64,000 nucleotides of DNA from Fusibacillus kribbianus. GTDB lineage: Bacteria > Bacillota > Clostridia > Lachnospirales > Lachnospiraceae. The stretch's first letter is position 1; each line of letters opens with the position of its first letter. Shown here piece after piece: positions 44,216 through 51,340 of this stretch. The translations under genes and the position numbers were made by a program. Below the pieces are notes generated by a model. That model had not been told where the DNA came from, searched no databases, and saw only the letters and a program-made list of their open reading frames with translations. Where the stretch lies: the NCBI RefSeq assembly GCF_030053595.1, contig NZ_JASGBQ010000009.1, forward strand, positions 19,427-83,426, in the 5' to 3' direction.

Positions 44216-46619
44216 GGGGCACCTCCTCCTTATACGTACGAAAATAAAACCAAACCCCTATTCCAATTGCCGCACACCAATAAAGAATCCTCCAAACAGT
44301 GAAACGGTACATATCTGCCCCTGTCATCATCGGCAGCAAAGAAACTGACATCTCTCCCGTTAATCCCATAAGACAGAGAAAAACCGGCAATTCCAATAAT
44401 AGCATTGCAATCAAAAGAATATGAATCAGATCGCCGCACTGTCTGGACAGCCACAGGATAAGTCCGACAGCCACTAACATTCCCAAATATCGAGACAGCC
44501 CTACCAAGCATAGATATACCCAAAGTGGCACATTGAAAGGCACATCTTTAAGAAGCTCAAGACTTCTTAAAGGAGCCATTAGTCCATGAAACCCATATGT
44601 CCCAAAAACAGCCAGATACTGTGGAACATAGGCAAGGAAAAAGGCAATCGTTCCATAAAAGAAACACGACAAATATTTTCGGATACAGACACTTTCTCCT
44701 CCTCTCACACAAGTATGCAAAAGCAGTTCCATCTGAGTTCTCTTTTCGATAGAAAAGACTGCCGCCAGCCCAAGAATCAGAAAGAAAGACAACAATCCTG
44801 CATTTTTCACATCCGCCTGTCGTCCATTCTGTTCCAAAAGCGCCTTCCATCCTGTATCATAGAATAATTCTGCGCTCCGCCCTTCCCTGTTCTCATTCCG
44901 CACATATTCATACTGAGCCATCGCCCTTTCAAGACCTGTCCTCGTCTGATTCAAAGCCTCGTAGGACAGACGAATCGCCTCATACTTTGAACGGGATAGT
45001 GTTCCTGCCTCGTAATCTTCGGAAGCCTGACGAAGTTCCTCTTCCTTTTGAGTAAATCGTTCATTCTCGCTCTCAAGAATCTGTCCCGCCTCTGATAAAG
45101 AAACTCCCTCTGTCTTTATAATATATCCATAATAAGACTGGTCGTCCGGTTCCCGGTATGCCGTAAAATTTCGATAACTGCTCCACTGCAAAAATGCAAA
45201 AATCACCAGAAGAATCCATGCCCGTTCCATGATAAAGAGCTTAAAAAATTCCTTTCCGAAAAGTCCCGTCCGAATCTGCCGTCGTTTCTGTGCTCGTCTG
45301 TTTCCTTTCTTTCTTAAAAATTCCAGAAGACGGCTCTTTTCGCTTTGAACCGACACTTCCGTCATATATCGGTGAATTGCACCCCAGGAAAAAACGCCAA
45401 ACACCAAAAGCCCCAATAAAATGCACAATGGAACGATATTCACCGGCCATCCCAAAAAGTTCATATTCAGATAGTCGCAAAAAAACCAGTCCGTATTCGC
45501 CAGACAGACCAAATTCATAATCTTGAACGGGCTTAAATAAGAATGAAGGCTGATGGACTGATAAAGAACAATCTCTGCCAAAAACAAGGCTCCAATGACA
45601 AGACATGCATTCACTGCATTTTTAAATACTGTACAAAAGCAAAAGATCAATGCTCCCCAAACAAGCGCTGCCGACACCTTAGCACCAAAGAATCCCACCA
45701 GGTACCCACCAACAGTCATCTCGTAAGGAGAAGTCAGAAACCCCTTCATGCTCTGAATCGGCCTCTCCAATGAGCCCAACCCTAACGTCCGGCCGCCGAT
45801 AATCAGATTAGACAGATAAAATAAAACCGTCCCAACCGTCGTCAAGATAAGAAACAGAATAAACTTTGCCGATATGGTATCCCAATAACCTTTCTTTGTT
45901 GGCTTTATCAATAAAATTGTCCCTTCTTCCCGTTCTCTCAATAACATAGAAAGACCTAACAGAAGGAACAGACACAGAAGAAGGAGATCTGTGACCCTGG
46001 ATTCCGTTGCCAAAAGTATCCCTTCCGAATCCTCTGCGGGAAGGATCTGTCCTTTTAAATGTTCATAAGCCTGCGGCGTCCTGACAATATTTCGATATAT
46101 GAATGTCCCCGGTTCTCCAAAGAGTGATGACGACGTCATAATCTTTGCTTCATTCTCGATCCCATCCAAATATTCTCTGTAATGAGCCACCTCCGACACC
46201 TGCTCTAAAACTGTGCGCAACAGTCTTTTTTCGTTCTGTAGATTATTCAGATACAGAAGATATCCCTCATTGATATTTAAATCTGAATATTCTTCCATAA
46301 TTTCCCTGTTATATTCCCGAAAAGCCTGACGCTCCTCCTCTGTCCATACCGACTGCCCATCAGTCCACTCACGCCATACATCCACCGCATCCAGAAAGCG
46401 GATGCGCTCCTTCAGCCAAATCTCAGCCTCCAAAGCGGTCATATTTTCTAAATCATCATAGACCTTTCCAACATCCTCCCTCTGATAGCCATAACCAATA
46501 TTCTGCCTACTTTCCCTGTACACCATCAGCCCATTAAACAAAAATAAAAAAATCAACAGGAATATCATTATCTTTTTAGAAAATAATTTTTTCCACTCGT
46601 ATTTGAAAAGCCCTGCCAA
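44187..46619 (-). CDS. Two-part ABC-2 type permease
   Basis: 810 residues, starting at TTG with GAGGG upstream. The protein has two similar halves: each starts with a cytosolic amphipathic stretch and one membrane segment (KYEWKKLFSKKIMIFLL; then GKEFFKLFIMERAWILL near residue 460), continues with an extracellular helical domain of 130-170 residues (coiled-coil-like, EEELRQASEDYEAGTL in the second) and ends with five to six membrane segments. Such internal duplication gives a complete channel in one chain. The last residues (PLEIPPGGLL) are coded by DNA outside the insert. It pairs with the ATPase gene upstream. Confidence 0.82.
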   Translation of the reverse strand: MAGLFKYEWKKLFSKKIMIFLLIFLFLFNGLMVYRESRQNIGYGYQREDVGKVYDDLENMTALEAEIWLKERIRFLDAVDVWREWTDGQSVWTEEERQAFREYNREIMEEYSDLNINEGYLLYLNNLQNEKRLLRTVLEQVSEVAHYREYLDGIENEAKIMTSSSLFGEPGTFIYRNIVRTPQAYEHLKGQILPAEDSEGILLATESRVTDLLLLCLFLLLGLSMLLREREEGTILLIKPTKKGYWDTISAKFILFLILTTVGTVLFYLSNLIIGGRTLGLGSLERPIQSMKGFLTSPYEMTVGGYLVGFFGAKVSAALVWGALIFCFCTVFKNAVNACLVIGALFLAEIVLYQSISLHSYLSPFKIMNLVCLANTDWFFCDYLNMNFLGWPVNIVPLCILLGLLVFGVFSWGAIHRYMTEVSVQSEKSRLLEFLRKKGNRRAQKRRQIRTGLFGKEFFKLFIMERAWILLVIFAFLQWSSYRNFTAYREPDDQSYYGYIIKTEGVSLSEAGQILESENERFTQKEEELRQASEDYEAGTLSRSKYEAIRLSYEALNQTRTGLERAMAQYEYVRNENREGRSAELFYDTGWKALLEQNGRQADVKNAGLLSFFLILGLAAVFSIEKRTQMELLLHTCVRGGESVCIRKYLSCFFYGTIAFFLAYVPQYLAVFGTYGFHGLMAPLRSLELLKDVPFNVPLWVYLCLVGLSRYLGMLVAVGLILWLSRQCGDLIHILLIAMLLLELPVFLCLMGLTGEMSVSLLPMMTGADMYRFTVWRILYWCAAIGIGVWFYFRTYKEEVPLEIPPGGLL
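44211..44224 (+). repeat. 14-bp direct repeat, left copy
   Basis: TTCAAGGGGCACCT, identical to 51166-51179. The change from the GC-richer chromosome to the AT-rich insert takes place here. Confidence 0.85.
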
Positions 46620-46633
46620 ACCCCCATCACCCT

Positions 46634-47503
46634 CTATTCATTAAAATATGAGAGATATACATCCTCCAACCCTGGGCGCATAGGCGCGCAGGTATATCCC
46701 TCCGGTGCCTGTTCTGCGATCACTCGCACAAAAAGCAGATCCCCCTCCCTGGAGATATTCCCAACCAAACAGTCCCCACTGGCTGTAATATCGGAAAGAC
46801 GCTCCTCCGGCACTTTCAATTCCCAGACTTTTCCGGCTAACCTCGCAGTCAACTCCTCTCTGGTGGAATCTGTCAAAAGCTCGCCCTCCCGAATCAGCAG
46901 GATTCTGTTTGCCACGGACTCCACATCTGTTACCACATGAGTCGCAATCAAAACGATTTTTCCCACTGCTGTTTCCGAAATCAGATTTCGGATTGCAATC
47001 CGTTGTTTCGGATCCAGCCCTGCCGTCGGTTCGTCCAACACCAGAATTTTCGGCTCATCCAACACTGCCTGGGCAATCAAAAGTCTCTGCTTCATACCGC
47101 CGGAAAAAGAACCGATCTTATCCCCCGCAACATCCCACAACCCAACCTGCCTGAGTACCTCTGGAATCCGTTCTCCGGCTCGTCCCTTCTTCATACCTCT
47201 CAAAGCAGCCATGTAAGACAGAAATCCTTCCGCCGTAAAATTGGGATATAAAGACTGTTGCTGGGGCATATATCCCAATATTTCCCGAAATCGGCTTCCC
47301 ATAGCAGCGACGTTCTCTCCATCGTAAAAAATCTGGCCGTCACTGGCCTTTAGATTCCCAGTTAATATGTTCATAAAAGTACTTTTTCCTGCGCCGTTAG
47401 GTCCGAGAAAACCATATACCCCTTCTGTCAATACGGCATTGATCCCCTTTAACGCCTGTTTCTTCCCGTAGGATTTTTTCAATTCTCTAATCTCTAACTT
47501 CAT
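46634..47503 (-). CDS. ABC transporter ATP-binding protein
   Basis: 289 residues. Walker A GFLGPNGAGKSTFMN, Q-loop GYMPQQQSLYP, signature SFSGGMKQRLLIAQ, Walker B ILVLDEPTAGLDP and the switch His in IATHVVTDVES are all present. The C-terminal 60 residues form an extra domain typical of CcmA-type exporters and bacteriocin-immunity transporters. Energises the permease encoded 15 bp downstream. Confidence 0.93.
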   Translation of the reverse strand: MKLEIRELKKSYGKKQALKGINAVLTEGVYGFLGPNGAGKSTFMNILTGNLKASDGQIFYDGENVAAMGSRFREILGYMPQQQSLYPNFTAEGFLSYMAALRGMKKGRAGERIPEVLRQVGLWDVAGDKIGSFSGGMKQRLLIAQAVLDEPKILVLDEPTAGLDPKQRIAIRNLISETAVGKIVLIATHVVTDVESVANRILLIREGELLTDSTREELTARLAGKVWELKVPEERLSDITASGDCLVGNISREGDLLFVRVIAEQAPEGYTCAPMRPGLEDVYLSYFNE

Positions 47504-47610
47504 GGCCCTCCCCTTTTTCCAACTGTTTCGCTAAGCCTTCAACCACCTGAGAAATTCCAAGGGCTTCTGCTTCTTCTTTTAATATTCCAATAGCGTCCAG
47601 TTATCTTTCC
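47496..47610 (-). other. Short overlapping frame before the ABC ATPase
   Basis: An open frame of about 37 codons bridges the lipoprotein stop and the ATPase start and ends inside the ATPase gene. It reads as a plausible charged helix (LKEEAEALGISQVVEGL) but has no standard start codon. It could be the 3' remnant of a lost regulator gene, or chance. Confidence 0.25.
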
Positions 47611-48688
47611 CCGACAGGAAATCTTCCCTGGATATTTCAGCCAACACGTTCTCTGCCATTTCTTTATTCATGTAGACATTCAAAATTACCCTGTCGTCTA
47701 ATGCTTCTATAACTGTATAATACGGATCATACGTTCCTTTCCTGATCTGTTTGACTTCCTCAGTATCCAGATATTGATACATTTCATAGTTTCCATCCTG
47801 ATCAAAAAGCGTTATCAACTTCAAATTTTGGCTCCAGAAAAACGACTGTGACATATTTTTGCCCGCCATGATTTCCTTCTGCTCTCCTGTCTCCAGATTT
47901 AATTCCATAATCTGAAAGGAATTTCCTTTTAAAATTCTGTATATGAAATAATTTTCACTAAGCCGATCTCCTATGTGTACCTCCGTTTTTCCCAACGGTT
48001 CCGTCACGTCTCCCGTTTCCAAGTTCAATGCCCGCAAAATAAACGGTTCATCCTTTGACTCTGTATAATAATAGAGGAGCTGATTTTCATATTTTCCAAG
48101 TACCTCATATGATCCATCCTCCACTACTGGCTGAAGAAGTTCTTCCTCTTCCGTATCAAAATGATATTGATAAAGACCTGCAAACCAATGATCAAAGGAC
48201 CACTGTTCCGTCTCCTCATCAAAGACAGGCTCTTCAGCCGTATAGACACAGGAATTATCAAAAAATATATGAACCCGCCCGGTAGTATGATCGATACTCC
48301 CTATTTTCTGCTCATTCTGCCCATCCAGATCGGCACTGTAGAAGCCGTAAGACCAACCCTCCCAAAGCAGATAATACCACTTGTCTCCCAATCGGCCGAT
48401 GGTCTCTGCATTATTTCCCAATCGTACCGCTGTACACGTTTCTGTATCGTGAGTACAATTCACCCGGCTGCATAAGGGCAGGTACGCGCCACTTTCATAC
48501 TCATAATACTCCAAGATCGTATACTCACGCGGTTTATATTTCTTATATAAAAATCCGTCTTCCATCTGCACATATCCAAATTCGTCATGAGAATATGCTG
48601 CTTTTCCCTTTACTTTTTCTTGTACCGATCCACATCCGCAAAAAAGAAAGCAAACGCACAATAACATAACTATTAGCTTTTTTTGCAT
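47579..48688 (-). CDS. Lipoprotein with beta-propeller-like extracellular domain
   Basis: 369 residues. The signal peptide ends in a lipobox (LLCVCFLFCGCGS), so the protein is anchored outside the membrane. The rest is built of repeated strands such as DKWYYLLWEGWSYGFYSADLDG and ENYFIYRILKG, like DUF5050-type propellers; two Cys (CSRVNCTHDTETC region) may form a disulphide. Inside the insert, between the secreted protein and the ABC transporter. May bind a ligand for the transporter or protect the producer; this is inference. Confidence 0.75.
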   Translation of the reverse strand: MQKKLIVMLLCVCFLFCGCGSVQEKVKGKAAYSHDEFGYVQMEDGFLYKKYKPREYTILEYYEYESGAYLPLCSRVNCTHDTETCTAVRLGNNAETIGRLGDKWYYLLWEGWSYGFYSADLDGQNEQKIGSIDHTTGRVHIFFDNSCVYTAEEPVFDEETEQWSFDHWFAGLYQYHFDTEEEELLQPVVEDGSYEVLGKYENQLLYYYTESKDEPFILRALNLETGDVTEPLGKTEVHIGDRLSENYFIYRILKGNSFQIMELNLETGEQKEIMAGKNMSQSFFWSQNLKLITLFDQDGNYEMYQYLDTEEVKQIRKGTYDPYYTVIEALDDRVILNVYMNKEMAENVLAEISREDFLSGKDNWTLLEY

Positions 48689-48720
48689 AGACTCCCCCTT
48701 ATCCGCTTCTCTTCTCTTTA

Positions 48721-48757
48721 AAAAAGAAGGGAGGAATAACTTCCCCTCCTTTTTTTA
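48721..48757 (-). terminator. Terminator or attenuator between secreted protein and lipoprotein genes
   Basis: AAGGAGGGGAA and TTCCTCCCTT arms around TTAT, followed by TTTTTT on the minus strand. It should allow strong transcription of the small secreted protein with less read-through into the transporter genes. Confidence 0.8.
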
Positions 48758-48767
48758 TCTTCAAAAA

Positions 48768-49115
48768 TCAAAGATACAAAGTGAGATCTTTACCCGCTAT
48801 ACCATGATAACTCCACGCTGACATAAAAGTACCGTTTGGAGTATATGTTACCTCTGCTTTACTTCCTCCTGTTTTTACAACGGGACTAGATACATAAGTA
48901 TTTCCAGCACTAGACATATACTCTTCTGTCAAAGAAACGTATGTACGAGTATTACCATTGATTCCCCATGTTGTTGCTTTGGTTCCGTTGGTACCCCATC
49001 TTACAAGTTGTCCTTCAACATAAGCAGTTGAACCTGACGCTGCAAACGAAGTCAAACTAAATACCATCATAGTCATTACAGCTAATAACATACCAAACAG
49101 TTTCTTTTTCTTCAT
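48768..49115 (-). CDS. Small Sec-secreted, Cys-free protein of unknown function
   Basis: 115 residues. A clear signal peptide (KKKKLFGMLLAVMTMMVFS, AxA site before ASGSTAYV) leaves a mature protein of about 89 residues. It is rich in T, S, G, Y and W, has no Cys and no membrane segment, and seems all-beta (TRTYVSLTEEYM, SKAEVTYTPNGTFM, KDLTLYL). Size, Sec export and context (ABC transporter next door) recall lactococcin 972-type bacteriocins, but I cannot show homology. The ATG follows AGAAGGA. A perfect 18-bp palindrome lies 29 bp upstream. Confidence 0.75.
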   Translation of the reverse strand: MKKKKLFGMLLAVMTMMVFSLTSFAASGSTAYVEGQLVRWGTNGTKATTWGINGNTRTYVSLTEEYMSSAGNTYVSSPVVKTGGSKAEVTYTPNGTFMSAWSYHGIAGKDLTLYL

Positions 49116-49143
49116 ACGATTATCCTTCTTGAAATTGTTTTTT

Positions 49144-49161
49144 GAATTTTGGCCAAAATTC
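49144..49161. promoter_or_regulatory. Perfect 18-bp palindrome upstream of the secreted protein gene
   Basis: GAATTTTGGCCAAAATTC, fully self-complementary, between a TATAAT box and the ribosome site. A likely operator for a dimeric repressor such as the BlaI protein of the same insert. Confidence 0.55.
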
Positions 49162-49167
49162 TATTAT

Positions 49168-49184
49168 ATTAAATATTATTTAAT
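49168..49184. promoter_or_regulatory. Second dyad overlapping the promoter of the secreted protein gene
   Basis: ATTAAAT and ATTTAAT arms around three bases, partly overlapping the region of the TATAAT box. The half-site is shared with the palindrome upstream of blaI at 51049-51060. Confidence 0.45.
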
Positions 49185-49249
49185 ATCTATTAAACCGAGT
49201 ACAGAGTCTATGAGTTTATTTAATTTAATTTATTATTGAATAAATTTTT

Positions 49250-49276
49250 AATTAAAGGGGACACGCCCCTTTAATT
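49250..49276 (-). terminator. Hairpin after the BlaR1-like gene
   Basis: Perfect 11-bp stem AATTAAAGGGG/CCCCTTTAATT with a five-base loop, two bases beyond the stop. The T-run is short, so read-through to the secreted protein gene is possible. Confidence 0.65.
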
Positions 49277-49277
49277 C

Positions 49278-50657
49278 TTACGGTTTTTTCAAAACAAATG
49301 ATACCGAGATCGTTTTATTTGACTGATTCTCAATATATACCCTATGACCTCCCGATTTTCTAATTGTAAAAGTATGGTCTATCTTTCCCGTAGAAGATAC
49401 AGCTCTTCTCACACCATCCGGTTCCATGAGCCCCACTCTGGTTAAACAATCACTCGGTTCAATACTTGCCATTACAAGTATTTCATCGCCTATACAAGGT
49501 GTAAATTCTATTGTTTTTTTCAACGTATTCACTGGAATTTCCCACGTATAACTGCTGGTTCCTCTGGTCACAATGAGTGGCATTTCAATTTCTGTAATCT
49601 TACTTTCCGTTCCGGCTGGAATGATTTCCTCAATCAATACCTCTGGTTCCTCTAATTCTTCCTCAATCACTACTTCTGTCTGCTCTTTGAGAAAATCATA
49701 CCCCTGCAATACTCCGTCACTGGCAGCATAAGAAGTAACTGTAACTGTTCCTACAAAGAGAACCGATAATAAAAGTACCGTACTTTTTTTTAACTCTTTC
49801 ATATACTGATATCCTTTCAACTTCAGCACCCTCCTTTTTACACTATTCATATTTTCAAATAACGCCGACATTGTCAGTCCCATCCTGTTCCTCTTTTCCT
49901 TCCCTGAAAAATTAGCGATGACCTTAAAGTATTGTTGATAAGAAAAAGGGGCGTTTTCTTTTTTGCACAAATCTCTGTCACAATAAATCTCATTCCACTC
50001 CAAAATATCGTTTGTAAGCAGATACACGATCGGATTAAACCAATGAATTCGTTTTAACCAGACAAGAAAATACAACCAGATCTGATCCCGGTGTTTGACA
50101 TGCATTAATTCATGCCCGATTATAATCTCTGTATTTTTTGAAATATCTATGTTTTCAGGAAGAAGAATGACTGGTTTTCTTATTCCGCTGACCTGGGGTA
50201 TCGTACAAATGATATTTTTATATATTTCTACTCTGCGTTTTATACCATATTGTTCCTGCAGCATATTTTTTACATCAACCAGTTCCTGTTCCGGCAGGAT
50301 ATTATGCTTTTTTATATACTTCAAATACTGTTTATTTTTGAAATGCCAGGTACACTGGCATAAAAAACCTAACAGCCAGATAAAAAACACTGTTTTTAAC
50401 ACTCTATATGTGAAGGGAGAAATCCCAAAAATATCATTCACGCCTCCCTGTCCATTATAAGATGCACATTTAAAGCGTAAAAAAACAATAGGTATCAACC
50501 AGAAGATTACAACTAACTTTGCCGAAAAGACCAGCCAGTTATATTTTTTATACCGTTCTAATAATAGCTCCAGTACCTTCCACAAGCCATAGGCGACACT
50601 TCCGGTTATGGAAGTCAGTAAGATGCAGAAGAACCATTCACTGCTGCTCAGACTCAT
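49278..50657 (-). CDS. BlaR1/M56-type membrane metalloprotease with unusual sensor tail
   Basis: 459 residues. Three N-terminal membrane segments, then a cytosolic zinc-protease domain with GHELMHVKHRD (H182, E183, H186) and WNEIYCDRDL supplying E223, and a fourth membrane segment (about 292-309). The extracellular tail (310-459) is only about 150 residues: an acidic linker and a beta-sandwich-like domain ending in IENQSNKTISVSFVLKK. It lacks the large penicillin-binding sensor fold of BlaR1/MecR1. It should cleave or inactivate the BlaI protein encoded just upstream (20-bp overlap). Confidence 0.88.
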   Translation of the reverse strand: MSLSSSEWFFCILLTSITGSVAYGLWKVLELLLERYKKYNWLVFSAKLVVIFWLIPIVFLRFKCASYNGQGGVNDIFGISPFTYRVLKTVFFIWLLGFLCQCTWHFKNKQYLKYIKKHNILPEQELVDVKNMLQEQYGIKRRVEIYKNIICTIPQVSGIRKPVILLPENIDISKNTEIIIGHELMHVKHRDQIWLYFLVWLKRIHWFNPIVYLLTNDILEWNEIYCDRDLCKKENAPFSYQQYFKVIANFSGKEKRNRMGLTMSALFENMNSVKRRVLKLKGYQYMKELKKSTVLLLSVLFVGTVTVTSYAASDGVLQGYDFLKEQTEVVIEEELEEPEVLIEEIIPAGTESKITEIEMPLIVTRGTSSYTWEIPVNTLKKTIEFTPCIGDEILVMASIEPSDCLTRVGLMEPDGVRRAVSSTGKIDHTFTIRKSGGHRVYIENQSNKTISVSFVLKKP

Positions 50658-51021
50658 CCAGAATTTCCTCTATCTCTCTTATCTCTTTATCCGTTAACTG
50701 CTCATTTTCACGCAAATTGGAAGCCAGACAGCGAAGCGACTTCTTCCCCCAAAAATCCGCCATATATCCCATAATTGATTCCAGATATGCTTCTTCACTG
50801 ATTGCAGGTGTATAATCATACGCTCTTCCTGCCTGTTTCATATGAAGAAAGCCACGGCGCACTAAAGAACGAATATACGTCGATACCGTCTGATACTGCC
50901 ACTTTTTGTTGTATACATCCTTTGTTTGTGCATAAATATCAGCCAGCTGCATAGGACGATCCGCATCCCAGATAATCTTCATGATTGTCAATTCCGTAAT
51001 TGGTAACTCTTCAATTTTCAT
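50638..51021 (-). CDS. BlaI/MecI-family transcriptional repressor
   Basis: 127 residues. The winged helix is typical of the family (ITELTIMKIIWDADRPMQLADIY..., quoted in part; TVSTYIRSLVRRGFL as recognition helix and wing) and is followed by a helical dimerisation domain. The ATG at 51021 follows GAGGAGAG. It overlaps the protease gene by 20 bp, the usual partner. Expected to repress its own operon and the secreted protein gene until the protease is triggered. Confidence 0.93.
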   Translation of the reverse strand: MKIEELPITELTIMKIIWDADRPMQLADIYAQTKDVYNKKWQYQTVSTYIRSLVRRGFLHMKQAGRAYDYTPAISEEAYLESIMGYMADFWGKKSLRCLASNLRENEQLTDKEIREIEEILDESEQQ

Positions 51022-51048
51022 TGTTCTCTCCTCAAAACGCGTTTCAAG

Positions 51049-51060
51049 ATTAAATTTAAT
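51049..51060. promoter_or_regulatory. 12-bp palindrome in the blaI leader
   Basis: ATTAAATTTAAT, fully self-complementary, between the blaI promoter and its ribosome site. A candidate autoregulatory operator. Confidence 0.45.
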
Positions 51061-51070
51061 TTTCAATTAT

Positions 51071-51099
51071 ATACTACCATATTATTCTCATTACAGCAA
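51071..51099 (-). promoter_or_regulatory. Promoter of the blaI-blaR1-like operon
   Basis: TTGCTG and TAGTAT with a 17-bp spacer, about 50 bp before the ATG. Confidence 0.7.
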
Positions 51100-51135
51100 G
51101 TATTATATTGAATTTTCTCTATTTTTTTAGAAATT

Positions 51136-51153
51136 GTATATATTATTATATAC
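51136..51153. promoter_or_regulatory. 18-bp dyad upstream of the blaI promoter
   Basis: GTATATA and TATATAC arms around four bases, about 40 bp upstream of the -35 box and 13 bp from the right repeat. A second possible operator. Confidence 0.4.
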
Positions 51154-51165
51154 CCACCAGAGTTC

Positions 51166-51179
51166 TTCAAGGGGCACCT
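51166..51179 (+). repeat. 14-bp direct repeat, right copy
   Basis: TTCAAGGGGCACCT, identical to 44211-44224. Bases outside the repeat differ between the two copies. Confidence 0.85.
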
Positions 51180-51262
51180 GATCTCTTTTCCTCCGGTCTT
51201 ATCCTCCGGCCTGAAAATCCTTTGCAGGAATCGGGTAAAATCGAAGACTTCCGGGAGAAAAG

Positions 51263-51310
51263 AGGGATGCTGCCCGGCAGATCACATAAATCTGCTTTTG
51301 CAGCATCCCT
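51263..51310 (-). terminator. Terminator after the nitroreductase gene
   Basis: AGGGATGCTGC and GCAGCATCCCT arms, with an inner hairpin, followed by CTCTTTTCTC on the minus strand. Confidence 0.85.
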
Positions 51311-51340
51311 TCTATTTCCTATTCCTATACAATCCTGCCA

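Larger units (their letters stand above)
44211..51179. mobile_element. AT-rich insert bounded by 14-bp direct repeats
   Basis: A 6.97-kb block visibly richer in A and T than both flanks, with different codon use (many TAT, AAA, AAT, ATA). It contains six genes in one orientation and no integrase or transposase. The exact 14-bp direct repeats at both ends sit at the composition boundaries, in the intergenic region between the nitroreductase and mrp. This fits site-specific insertion with the recombinase supplied in trans, or a cassette moved by homologous recombination. Confidence 0.6.

Noticed and set aside
49278..49730. SxxK penicillin-binding motif in the BlaR1-like tail
   Set aside because: One S-T-G-K string is present, but without the SxN and KTG motifs and in a domain too small for a PBP fold.
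44225..51165. Integrase, transposase or terminal inverted repeats in the AT-rich cassette
   Set aside because: All reading frames in the block were examined and none resembles a recombinase; no terminal inverted repeat accompanies the direct repeats.
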